From an uncultured Collinsella sp. (lineage in GTDB: Bacteria > Actinomycetota > Coriobacteriia > Coriobacteriales > Coriobacteriaceae): a stretch of DNA of 13,814 nucleotides. Below are positions 1 through 6,284 of the stretch, piece by piece; positions within the stretch are counted from its first letter, which is position 1, and each line of letters begins with the position of its first letter. The stretch covers positions 1 to 13,814 of the forward strand of contig CABUZD010000032.1 in NCBI GenBank assembly GCA_902495945.1. The letters run 5' to 3'. The translations under genes and the position numbers were made by a program. The notes below the pieces were generated by a model that did no database searches, had not been told where the DNA came from, and saw nothing but the letters and a program-made list of their open reading frames with translations.

Positions 1-1002
1 CCCGGCAACGCGAACGCCCCCACGGGCGAGACCGGCCTTGCCTGCGCGCGCGAGACGTGCAGCATCGCATCGCAGGTCATCGGCTGCGAGCCCCAGCAGA
101 TTCTGGTTGCCTCCACGGGCGTGATTGGCCAGATTCTGCCGATCGACACGTTTGAGACCGCCATTCCTGCTGCCTACGAGGCGCTCTCCGCCCACGGTGG
201 AGCCGATGCCGCTCGCGCCATCATGACGACCGACACGCACTCCAAGGAGTACGCCGTGTGTTACCGCAGCGAGGCCGCGGGGCACGCAGGTAATGCCTAT
301 ACGGTGGGCGGTATGTGCAAAGGCTCGGGTATGATCATGCCCAACATGGCCACCATGATCGCAGTCATCACTACCGATGCCCCCGTCGAGCCGGCGGCGC
401 TTCACGCCCTGTTACTCTCCACCGTCAAGCAGACCTTTAACAAGGTAACGGTCGATTCCGACACCTCGACCAACGACACCTGCATCATGCTTGCCTCCGG
501 CGTCGCTGCCGCGGATGCCGAGCCCATCGTCAAGGGTTCCGATGCCTTTGACGAGTTGGCATTTGCCGTGCACGAGGTGTGCGAGAGCCTGGCGCGCAAC
601 ATCGCCGCCGATGGTGAGGGCGCATCCAAGCTTGTTACGGTCAACGTTACCGGCGCCGTGAACGACGAGGAGGCCGATATCGCCGCCCGTGCCGTTGCCA
701 ACTCGCCGCTCGTTAAGACTTGCATCGCCGGCCACGACTGCAACTGGGGCCGCGTTGCTATGGCGCTTGGCAAGTGCGGCGTGAAGTTTAATCAGGAAGA
801 CGTTTCCATCGACATGATGGGCATGCCTGTCTGTCGCGACGGTCTGACTGTTCCCTTTGACGAGGACGAGGCTCTACGACGTTTCGAGGCGCCCGAGATC
901 GTGATCTCGGCCGACCTGGGCGCAGGCGACGCGGCAACGACCGTGTGGACCTGCGACCTCACGCATGAGTATATCTCCATCAACGGCGACTACCGTTCCT
1001 AG
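1..1002 (+). CDS. argJ: Glutamate N-acetyltransferase ArgJ, 5' end missing
   Basis: ArgJ moves the acetyl group from N-acetylornithine to glutamate, recycling it in arginine synthesis; some members also use acetyl-CoA. The frame is open from base 1 (PGNANAPTGETGLACAR...), so the gene begins before the window. About 333 residues are visible and, compared with usual lengths near 400, some 70-80 N-terminal residues are probably absent. The self-cleavage site is recognisable as KGSGMIMPNMATM: the Thr at 352-354 is the expected nucleophile that becomes the new N terminus of the beta chain. The upstream ASTGVIG motif and the downstream DSDTSTNDT and GHDCNWGR motifs are also typical. It leads an arg cluster, with argB 81 bases downstream. 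Whether it is mono- or bifunctional cannot be read from sequence. The GTG at 121 is internal, not a start. Confidence 0.95.
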   Translation, partial: PGNANAPTGETGLACARETCSIASQVIGCEPQQILVASTGVIGQILPIDTFETAIPAAYEALSAHGGADAARAIMTTDTHSKEYAVCYRSEAAGHAGNAYTVGGMCKGSGMIMPNMATMIAVITTDAPVEPAALHALLLSTVKQTFNKVTVDSDTSTNDTCIMLASGVAAADAEPIVKGSDAFDELAFAVHEVCESLARNIAADGEGASKLVTVNVTGAVNDEEADIAARAVANSPLVKTCIAGHDCNWGRVAMALGKCGVKFNQEDVSIDMMGMPVCRDGLTVPFDEDEALRRFEAPEIVISADLGAGDAATTVWTCDLTHEYISINGDYRS

Positions 1003-1083
1003 ATTCCGGGCACGCTGCGCATCTTGCCGCGATTGCGGACAGCGGAGCACGGCGCGATAACGATACGAAAGACGAGGCAGATT

Positions 1084-2064
1084 ATGAAATTCGCACGCGA
1101 TTGTCGTTCGAGCGAATCCAACGAAGCAACCGCGCAGCTGCTGTTCGAAGCGCTGCCGTGGATTAAGAACCTGACCGGCAAGACGGTTGTTATCAAATAT
1201 GGCGGAGCCGCCATGGTTGATGAGCAGCTGCGCCGCGACGTGATGAGCGACATCGTTTTGCTCAAGATCATCGGTATGCGCCCCGTCATCGTGCACGGCG
1301 GCGGCAAGGCTATCAACGAGGCGCTGAGCCATTACGATATTCCCGTCGAGTTTAAGAACGGCCAGCGCGTGACCACGCCGGCGACTATGGATATCGTGCG
1401 CGAGGTGCTGGGCGGCAAGGTTAACCAGGAGCTGGTTGCTGCCATCAACCACCACGGCAACCTGGCCGTGGGCGTGTCGGGCAGCGATGCCGGCACGCTC
1501 ATCGCCGAGCCGCTCGACCCCGAGCTCGGTCGCGTGGGCAAAGTGACGCACGTCAACACCGACTATATCGAGCGCTTACTCGATAGCGAGTACATCCCCG
1601 TCATCGCTACCGTCGCGGCGGGGGAGGACGGCGGTTTCTTCAACATCAACGCCGACACCGCCGCCGGTGCCGTTGCCGCGGCGCTCCACGCGCATAAGGC
1701 GATCTTTTTGACCGATGTCGATGGCCTGTACAAGGACTTTAGCGACAAGGACTCGCTTATCTCCAACCTAACGCTCGACGAGGTTAACGAAATGCTCTAC
1801 GGCGGCGAGGTCGATAAGGGCATGATTCCCAAGCTGCGCGCGGCCGTCGATGCGCTTACCGGCGGCGTATTTCGTGCCCACATCATTAACGGTACTACGC
1901 CGCATTCGCTGCTCCTGGAGCTGCTGACCGATGACGGCGTCGGCACCGTGATCCATTCCACCGAGACGGCTTACGAGTTCGATACGCATCCGCATCCGCT
2001 TTCGACGTTTGCTGCGCGTCTGACCGAAAACCTTGACGAGGTCGAGAAGCTTCAGACGGTCTAG
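1084..2064 (+). CDS. argB: Acetylglutamate kinase ArgB
   Basis: ArgB phosphorylates N-acetylglutamate, the second step of arginine synthesis. ATG 1084 is preferred because GAGG at 1074-1077 lies six bases upstream; an in-frame GTG-type start at 1024 lacks such a site. The product is 326 residues, longer than the usual ~295. Visible motifs are VIKYGG (K38, phosphate binding), VHGGG (70-74), the NINADTAAGA loop, LTDVDGLY and the C-terminal AHIINGTTPHSLLLE. The Pro that commonly follows HGGG is Lys here. The N-terminal ~30 residues end in LLFEALPWIKNL, which aligns with the N-helix of arginine-inhibited hexameric kinases. Feedback inhibition is therefore likely, and fits the presence of ArgJ, but this is inferred. 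It sits between argJ and argD, with a 69-base gap to argD. Confidence 0.95.
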   Translation: MKFARDCRSSESNEATAQLLFEALPWIKNLTGKTVVIKYGGAAMVDEQLRRDVMSDIVLLKIIGMRPVIVHGGGKAINEALSHYDIPVEFKNGQRVTTPATMDIVREVLGGKVNQELVAAINHHGNLAVGVSGSDAGTLIAEPLDPELGRVGKVTHVNTDYIERLLDSEYIPVIATVAAGEDGGFFNINADTAAGAVAAALHAHKAIFLTDVDGLYKDFSDKDSLISNLTLDEVNEMLYGGEVDKGMIPKLRAAVDALTGGVFRAHIINGTTPHSLLLELLTDDGVGTVIHSTETAYEFDTHPHPLSTFAARLTENLDEVEKLQTV

Positions 2065-2133
2065 CTGACCCGCAGCCGCCCCATTCCTGCACCCATAGCC
2101 CCGCGCCGTCTGGCGCCCAACGAAAGGCATCCC

Positions 2134-3417
2134 ATGTCACTTGCAGCTCAGCAATCGCTTGAATCCCATTACGTTATGCATACCTTTGGCCGCTCTCCGG
2201 TCGAGTTTGTCGAGGGTCACGGCATGAAGCTCACCGGCGACGATGGCCGTGAGTACCTCGACTTTCTTGCCGGCATCGGCGTGTGCAGCCTAGGTCATGG
2301 CGACCCGGCTGTGCTCTCGGCGCTCGAGGCACAGACCAAAAAGCTCATGCATGTCTCCAATTACTTCTACATCGAGCAGCGCGGACAGGTCGCGGCGCTG
2401 CTGTCCAAGCTTGCTAACGACGACGTAGATGGTGCGCGCGTGCTTGCCGATGCCGTTGTCGCCGGCGATGAGACCACGGCAGCTGCTCTTGGTGCCCCGG
2501 CTGCGGATGAGCAGGTTTGGGAGACCTTCTTTGCCAACTCTGGCGCCGAGGCCAACGAGGGCTCGATGAAGCTCGCGCGCCTGTACGCCAAGCGTGCCGG
2601 TAATGGCGGCAACACCATCGTGTGCACGCGCGGCGGGTTCCACGGCCGTACGCTCGAGACCATTGCCGCCACCATGCAGGATTGGCTGCAGGACAGCTTC
2701 CGCCCACTGCCGGGTGGCTTTGTGGCCTGCACGCCCAACGATGTCGATGAACTGCGTGCGATCTTTAAGCAGCTGGGCAGTGAAATTTGCGCCGTGATGC
2801 TCGAGCCGATCCAAGGTGAGAGTGGCGTGCACCCCATGACCGAGGAGTTTATGGCGGCGGCGCGCGACCTGGCACACGAAGTGGGCGCCGTGCTTATCGC
2901 CGACGAGGTCCAGTGCGGCATCTTCCGCTCCGGCAAGCCGTTTGCATTCCAAACCTATGGCGTGGAGCCTGACATCATGAGCCTTGCCAAGGGCATTGCC
3001 GACGGCGTGCCCATGGGTGCCGTGGTGGCAAAGAAGGAAATCGCCGACGTCTTTAAGCCCGGCGATCATGGTTCGACCTTTGGCGGTAGCTGCCTGGCCA
3101 TCACGGCGTGTGCCGCGACGCTCTCCGCGCTCGTGCGCGGCGATTATGCCGACCATGCTGCCAAGGTAGGCGCCTATATGGAGGCAAAGCTCGCTAAGCT
3201 GCCGCACGTGACCGAGGTGCGTGGCCGCGGCTTGATGCTCGGCTGTGATTTGGATGATGCTGCGGGCGATGCGCATGATATTGTTGCCCGCGCGCTGGCC
3301 GCCGGTGTCGTGATTAACGCTACGGGTGCCCATACGCTGCGTTTCCTGCCGCCGCTCGTCTGCGAGGAAGCCGACGTGGATAGTCTGATTGAGATCCTGT
3401 CGGGTGTCTTGGGCTAA
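2134..3417 (+). CDS. argD: Acetylornithine aminotransferase ArgD
   Basis: ArgD is a class III PLP aminotransferase that makes N-acetylornithine from the semialdehyde, using glutamate; many members also act on succinyl-diaminopimelate. AAAGG at 2123-2127 precedes ATG 2134. The 427 residues show FFANSGAEANE (132-142, phosphate cup), GGFHGRTLET (167-176), LIADEVQCG (D257, contacts the pyridine nitrogen), and SLAKGIADGVPMGA, with K286 the expected Schiff-base lysine. STFGG (314-318) and the C-terminal LRFLPPLV are also typical. The protein is longer than the usual ~390-400 because of an Ala/Asp-rich stretch at about 96-127, before the conserved QVWETFFANSGAE. Ornithine aminotransferase is an alternative from the fold alone, but the argJ-argB context favours ArgD. 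A long hairpin with a T run follows. No argF or argH is in the window. Confidence 0.94.
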   Translation: MSLAAQQSLESHYVMHTFGRSPVEFVEGHGMKLTGDDGREYLDFLAGIGVCSLGHGDPAVLSALEAQTKKLMHVSNYFYIEQRGQVAALLSKLANDDVDGARVLADAVVAGDETTAAALGAPAADEQVWETFFANSGAEANEGSMKLARLYAKRAGNGGNTIVCTRGGFHGRTLETIAATMQDWLQDSFRPLPGGFVACTPNDVDELRAIFKQLGSEICAVMLEPIQGESGVHPMTEEFMAAARDLAHEVGAVLIADEVQCGIFRSGKPFAFQTYGVEPDIMSLAKGIADGVPMGAVVAKKEIADVFKPGDHGSTFGGSCLAITACAATLSALVRGDYADHAAKVGAYMEAKLAKLPHVTEVRGRGLMLGCDLDDAAGDAHDIVARALAAGVVINATGAHTLRFLPPLVCEEADVDSLIEILSGVLG

Positions 3418-3442
3418 CGCGGTGCAATAACTCAATTTGGAC

Positions 3443-3502
3443 CGGGTTCCGGACTGCTGACGTGCCCTATGCGGCATGATTCAGCGGTCTGGAGCCCGTT
3501 TT
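3443..3502 (+). terminator. Long terminator hairpin after argD
   Basis: The arms 3443-3466 (begins CGGGTTCCGG) and 3473-3498 (ends GGTCTGGAGCCCG) form 18 near-continuous pairs, including several G-U, then a small internal loop, four more pairs and a six-base loop. TTTT follows at 3499-3502. It starts 25 bases after the argD stop, so it most simply ends the arg operon. The stem is unusually long for a simple terminator. Confidence 0.75.
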
Positions 3503-3523
3503 GCCTTAGATTTGCTAAGGCAA
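3501..3523. repeat. Perfect 9-bp hairpin, loop ATTTG
   Basis: TTGCCTTAG (3501-3509) is the exact reverse complement of CTAAGGCAA (3515-3523). It overlaps the T run of the argD terminator. No T run follows on either strand, so it is not a classical terminator. Its role is unknown. Confidence 0.6.
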
Positions 3524-3538
3524 GGGGGACCTGCTGAC

Positions 3539-3747
3539 CAAAAAACATCAAATATGAGTACTGCTACCGATTTGGTAGCAGCAGTTTTGGACTAATAAGG
3601 CCAGATATCAAGTCGAAATGGCGATGAATACACGATTTTGATCTAACTGTTAGTCCTTATAATGGACATATGTTGCGTAACTTAAGCAAATACTGTCTAT
3701 TTATATGTTGCAAACAAAGTAGCAGTACTCATTTTTGCCATTTTTTG
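3539..3747. repeat. AT-rich block bounded by 29-nt inverted repeats
   Basis: The arms 3539-3567 and 3719-3747 are inverted copies matching at 25 of 29 positions by eye. They include a perfect 14-nt core, ATGAGTACTGCTAC at 3554-3567 and its reverse complement at 3719-3732, and an outer CAAAAAA. The interior is AT-rich, unlike the flanks, and encodes nothing convincing. It contains a second inverted pair, GGACTAA (3589-3595) with TTAGTCC (3650-3656), and TATAAT at 3658-3663. The left arm also forms a local hairpin at 3561-3581. The shape suggests a small non-autonomous element or a palindromic intergenic repeat. No target-site duplication is evident. Confidence 0.55.
3561..3581. repeat. Perfect 8-bp hairpin, loop GATTT
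   Basis: CTGCTACC (3561-3568) pairs with GGTAGCAG (3574-3581), followed by CAGTTTTGG. It lies in the left arm of the inverted-repeat block and could be a weak + strand terminator. Its stem bases are the same ones that pair with the distant right arm, so the two foldings exclude each other. Confidence 0.5.
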
Positions 3748-3774
3748 ACCACGGCCTTTGTGACAGACGTGCTG

Positions 3775-3792
3775 GCGGGTTCGAATCCCATG
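3775..3792 (+). repeat. tRNA T-arm-like fragment, copy 1
   Basis: GCGGGTTCGAATCCCATG is identical to 3960-3977. It contains a canonical T-loop (GTTCGAATC) in the + sense, but the outer two stem pairs fail and no acceptor, D arm or anticodon arm surrounds it. It is best read as a tRNA remnant or a recombination-site piece. Confidence 0.55.
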
Positions 3793-3803
3793 CGCTGGGC
3801 ATG

Positions 3804-3834
3804 AAAAAGGAAAGGCCTCCATCGCTGGAGGCCT
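3804..3834 (-). terminator. Terminator hairpin of module 1 (minus strand)
   Basis: AGGCCTCC (3813-3820) pairs with GGAGGCCT (3827-3834), loop ATCGCT. Read on the minus strand, a T-rich tail (TTCCTTTTTC) follows, as expected for a terminator. It stands downstream of the tRNA-Val 3'-end fragment at 3845-3862, just as the terminator at 3992-4019 stands downstream of the intact tRNA-Val. Confidence 0.65.
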
Positions 3835-3844
3835 ATCAAATCAG

Positions 3845-3862
3845 TGGTGGGCGATGAGGGAT
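3845..3862 (-). pseudogene. tRNA-Val 3'-end fragment (18 nt, with CCA)
   Basis: TGGTGGGCGATGAGGGAT is identical to 4029-4046, the 3' end of the intact tRNA-Val on the minus strand: CCA, discriminator, 3' acceptor strand, and T-arm 3' strand into the T-loop. Identity stops inside the T-loop and the rest of the tRNA is missing. This may be an attachment-site-like scar of integration or a decayed tandem tRNA gene. Confidence 0.65.
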
Positions 3863-3959
3863 GTCCGCGTGCGGCTCCGCCGCCCGCATCCGCTTCGTCG
3901 CTTCGCTCCTCGCGTGCTGCGCTGGAAAACGCTTCGCGTTTCCTCAGCTCCGCACCCTT

Positions 3960-3977
3960 GCGGGTTCGAATCCCATG
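3960..3977 (+). repeat. tRNA T-arm-like fragment, copy 2
   Basis: An exact copy of the 18 nt at 3775-3792. It is followed by AAATGGGCCC, so CCCAT-GAA-ATGGG can also form a small hairpin. Just upstream CCGCA (3950-3954) pairs with TGCGG (3959-3963). It is not part of a complete tRNA. Confidence 0.55.
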
Positions 3978-3991
3978 AAATGGGCCCAAAC

Positions 3992-4019
3992 AAAAACGGT
4001 CCCCTTTCGAGGACCGTTT
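3992..4019 (-). terminator. tRNA-Val terminator (minus strand)
   Basis: AAACGGTCC (3994-4002) pairs with GGACCGTTT (4011-4019), loop of eight. On the minus strand the stem is followed by TTTTTG. It lies ten bases past the encoded CCA of tRNA-Val, so it probably ends that single-gene transcript. Confidence 0.8.
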
Positions 4020-4028
4020 CCAATTCAA

Positions 4029-4104
4029 TGGTGGGCGATGAGGGATTCGAACCCCCAGCCTTGTGCGTGTAAAGCACCTGCGCTAACCGTTGCGCCAATC
4101 GCCC
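4029..4104 (-). tRNA. tRNA-Val (anticodon UAC), CCA encoded
   Basis: The reverse complement folds as a 76-nt cloverleaf. It has acceptor GGGCGAT/ATCGCCC, D stem GCGC/GCGC with loop AACGGTTA, anticodon stem GGTGC/GCACA with loop TTTACAC (anticodon TAC), T stem GGGGG/CCCTC with loop TTCGAAT, discriminator A, and an encoded CCA at 4029-4031. One pair of the anticodon stem (27-43) is a G-A mismatch. It is transcribed opposite to the neighbouring genes, with its own promoter and terminator. Its last 18 nt are repeated at 3845-3862. Confidence 0.93.
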
Positions 4105-4114
4105 GTGCGGAGAG

Positions 4115-4123
4115 AGTATAGCA
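4115..4123 (-). promoter_or_regulatory. Promoter of tRNA-Val (extended -10)
   Basis: On the minus strand TGCTATACT is an extended -10 box, with TATACT at 4120-4115, about 11 bases before the mature tRNA 5' end. The -35 region at the expected distance is poor, which the extended -10 may offset. Confidence 0.55.
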
Positions 4124-4234
4124 AAACAATCGCCTCATTCATCTCATATCCATTAAAGGTAACTGGCACGTGTCGCAGCGGAGCTGATTCAGTTGAGATT
4201 GCCTGAACATTCCGCCCCTCTTTACGCCCTCGGG

Positions 4235-4240
4235 TATACT
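4235..4240 (+). promoter_or_regulatory. Possible asnB promoter (-10 TATACT)
   Basis: TATACT matches the -10 boxes seen elsewhere in this window and would give a leader of roughly 45 bases before asnB. No good -35 hexamer lies 16-18 bases upstream. No T-box or other structured leader is evident. Confidence 0.4.
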
Positions 4241-4291
4241 CAAAAGCTACTGATTCGATTTGATGCCCAGCAACAGCAGAGGGGATAGTAT

Positions 4292-6172
4292 ATGTGCGGT
4301 TTTGTCGGTTTTGTCGGTGGGACGGATAACCAATCCGAGGTGCTCACCAAGATGATGGACCGCATCGTCCATCGCGGTCCCGACATGGGCGGTCAGTTTA
4401 TCGACGGCCGCGTTGCCCTCGGCTTCCGCCGCTTGTCGATCCTCGACCTGACCGAGGCCGGCGCTCAGCCCATGGCCAATGAGGACGGCAGCGTCGTCAT
4501 TGTCTTCAACGGTGAGATCTACAACTTCCAAGAACTCCGTTCCGAGCTCGAAGCCAAGGGCTACAAGTTCCATTGCGGCGCCGACACCGAGAGCCTCCTG
4601 CACGGCTACGAGGAGTGGGGCGAGGCCGTCCTCGATCGCCTGCGCGGTATGTACGCCTTCGTCATCTGGGACAAAAAGAAGAACAAGCTTTTTGGCGCCC
4701 GCGACATCTTTGGCATCAAGCCGCTCTACTACTATCCCATGGCCGATGCGGGCGACGGCGCTCCGGGCGTGCTCTTTGGTTCCGAGATCAAGAGCTTCCT
4801 GGACTACCCGCACTTCCACAAGGCGGTCAACAAAAAGGCTCTGCGTCCGTACATGACGCTGCAGTATTCGGCAACCGAGGAGACCTTCTTCGAGGGTGTC
4901 TACAAGCTGCCGCCGGCGCACTACTTTACCGTCGATATCCCGACCGGCAAGATGAACATCGAGCGCTACTGGGATTGCGATTACTCTGCCGTCGAGAAGC
5001 CGTTCGAAGAGTATGTCGACGAGCTGGACGAGGTCGTGCACGAGAGCGTCGAGGCCCATCGCATCGCCGATGTCAAGGTCGCGTCGTTCCTCTCCGGTGG
5101 CGTCGACTCCAGCTACATCGCCGCTTGCCTTATGCCCGACAAGACCTTCTCGGTGGGCTTTGACTACAAGAATTTCAACGAGACCAACTACGCCAAGGAG
5201 CTTTCCGATAAGCTCGGCGTCGAGAACGTTCGCAAGATGATTACCGCCGACGAGTTCTTCGGTGCGCTCGAGGACATCCAGTATCACATGGACGAGCCGC
5301 AGTCCAACCTGTCTTCCGTGCCGCTGTGGTTCTTGGCCGAGATGGCCCGCAAGGACGTCACCGTGGTGCTTTCGGGCGAAGGCGCCGACGAACTCTTTGG
5401 CGGCTACGCCTACTACGAGGATACGGTCCCGGTGCGCAAGTACAAAAAGATGGTGCCGCTGCCCATCCGTCGCGCGCTCGGTAACCTGGCGCTGCATATG
5501 CCGTACTTCAAGGGACATAACTTCCTGGTCAAGGGTGCCGAGATTCCCGAGAAGTCGTTCCTGGGACAGGCTCTGGTATGGCCGGAGCGCGAGGTCGACG
5601 GCGTGCTCAAGCCCGAGTACAACACCGGCGATGGCGCCTTCGAGCTTGCCGCTCCCATCTATGCGCGCGTGAAGGATCAGCCCGAGCTGGTCAAGAAGCA
5701 GTACCTGGACATGAACATGTGGCTCCCGGGCGACATTCTGCTCAAGGCCGACAAGATGTGCATGGCACACTCGCTGGAGCTGCGCGTGCCCTTCCTGGAC
5801 CGCAAAGTCATGGAGTTCGCCGAGCACATTCCCGACCGCTACCGCATCAACGAGAACGGCAACAAACAGGTACTCCGCCACGCTGCCAACAAGTCGCTGC
5901 CCGATGAGTGGGCCACCCGTCCCAAGGTGGGCTTCCCGGTGCCGATTGTCTACTGGCTGCGCGAGCAAAAGTGGTACGACTATGTCAAGGAGTACTTCAC
6001 CGCGCCGTGGGCAAGCGAGTTCTTCGATACCGACGAGCTCATGCACCTGCTCGATCTGCACTTTGCGGGCAAGGGCGATTTCCAGCGCAAGATCTATACG
6101 CCGCTCGTGTTCCTAGTGTGGTACAAGCGCTTCTTTATCGACGAGGGCCAGCCTTCTGTTCAGGCTGCCTAG
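4292..6172 (+). CDS. asnB: Glutamine-hydrolysing asparagine synthetase AsnB
   Basis: This cytoplasmic enzyme makes asparagine from aspartate, ATP and glutamine. AGAGGGG at 4278-4284 sits seven bases before ATG 4292, giving MCGFVGF, where Cys2 becomes the N-terminal nucleophile of the class II amidotransferase domain. That domain (about 2-200) shows HRGPD (27-31), FRRLSI (45-50), NGEIYN (73-78) and GADTE (96-100). The synthetase domain has the ATP-pyrophosphatase loop SGGVDSS (268-274), LSGEGADELFGG (359-370) and, near the end, RVPFLDRKVMEFAE and RPKVGFPVP. At 626 residues it matches the long bacterial AsnB/AsnO form. It stands alone between its own promoter and terminator. Members of this family also amidate cell-wall or natural-product substrates, but nothing nearby suggests that here. 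Confidence 0.93.
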   Translation: MCGFVGFVGGTDNQSEVLTKMMDRIVHRGPDMGGQFIDGRVALGFRRLSILDLTEAGAQPMANEDGSVVIVFNGEIYNFQELRSELEAKGYKFHCGADTESLLHGYEEWGEAVLDRLRGMYAFVIWDKKKNKLFGARDIFGIKPLYYYPMADAGDGAPGVLFGSEIKSFLDYPHFHKAVNKKALRPYMTLQYSATEETFFEGVYKLPPAHYFTVDIPTGKMNIERYWDCDYSAVEKPFEEYVDELDEVVHESVEAHRIADVKVASFLSGGVDSSYIAACLMPDKTFSVGFDYKNFNETNYAKELSDKLGVENVRKMITADEFFGALEDIQYHMDEPQSNLSSVPLWFLAEMARKDVTVVLSGEGADELFGGYAYYEDTVPVRKYKKMVPLPIRRALGNLALHMPYFKGHNFLVKGAEIPEKSFLGQALVWPEREVDGVLKPEYNTGDGAFELAAPIYARVKDQPELVKKQYLDMNMWLPGDILLKADKMCMAHSLELRVPFLDRKVMEFAEHIPDRYRINENGNKQVLRHAANKSLPDEWATRPKVGFPVPIVYWLREQKWYDYVKEYFTAPWASEFFDTDELMHLLDLHFAGKGDFQRKIYTPLVFLVWYKRFFIDEGQPSVQAA

Positions 6173-6197
6173 TCTCGGCTTACGAATGCCTGCGCGT

Positions 6198-6222
6198 AAC
6201 GGCTCCTCCGGGAGCCGTTTTT
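6198..6222 (+). terminator. asnB terminator
   Basis: AACGGCTCC (6198-6206) pairs perfectly with GGAGCCGTT (6211-6219) around TCCG, and the T run continues to 6222. It begins 26 bases after the asnB stop. Confidence 0.88.
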
Positions 6223-6284
6223 GCGCGAGCACGTTTCAGTTACTATGAAAACCGTCCCTGCCAAATGGCTGAGAAAGGTGAAAG

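Larger units (their letters stand above)
3418..4028. other. 611-base non-coding region: hairpins and tRNA fragments
   Basis: No convincing protein gene lies here. In order it holds the argD terminator (3443-3502), a perfect 9-bp hairpin (3501-3509 with 3515-3523, loop ATTTG), a perfect 8-bp hairpin (3561-3568 with 3574-3581, loop GATTT), an AT-rich block bounded by inverted repeats (3539-3747), and two copies of a module. Each module has a T-arm-like fragment, then a minus-strand terminator hairpin, then the 3' end of tRNA-Val; in the second copy that end belongs to the intact gene. Between the modules, 3863-3959 is GC-rich with short hairpins. Base composition changes abruptly across the region. 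The short open frames here encode strings such as SNPMKW and RDSNPQP, the usual spurious translations of tRNA T-arms. Confidence 0.7.

Noticed and set aside
2290..3477. 395-residue open frame antisense to argD
   Set aside because: Shadow of argD in GC-rich DNA; no recognisable motif.
3635..3663. Promoter from TATAAT at 3658-3663
   Set aside because: The -10 is perfect, but no acceptable -35 is at 16-18 bases and no gene follows. In AT-rich DNA a chance match is likely.
3670..3804. 44-codon + strand frame starting MLRNLSKYC
   Set aside because: It has no ribosome site, runs through the right inverted-repeat arm and the T-arm fragment, and has no conserved look, even though a TATAAT lies just upstream.
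3539..4046. CRISPR array
   Set aside because: Repeats occur only twice, are tRNA-derived or inverted, and no regular spacer pattern or cas gene exists.
3729..4121. Overlapping small open frames on both strands around the tRNA-Val locus
   Set aside because: Their peptides (SNPMKW, RDSNPQP, MGFEPA) are the familiar translations of tRNA T-arms, and they overlap tRNA and terminator sequence.
4241..4291. T-box or other riboswitch before asnB
   Set aside because: The leader is only about 50 bases, with no T-box sequence or terminator/antiterminator pair.
4247..6061. 604-residue open frame antisense to asnB
   Set aside because: It mirrors a clear asnB with all catalytic motifs. Long antisense frames are expected in GC-rich genes, and its composition (His/Leu/Val/Gly-rich) is that of a shadow.
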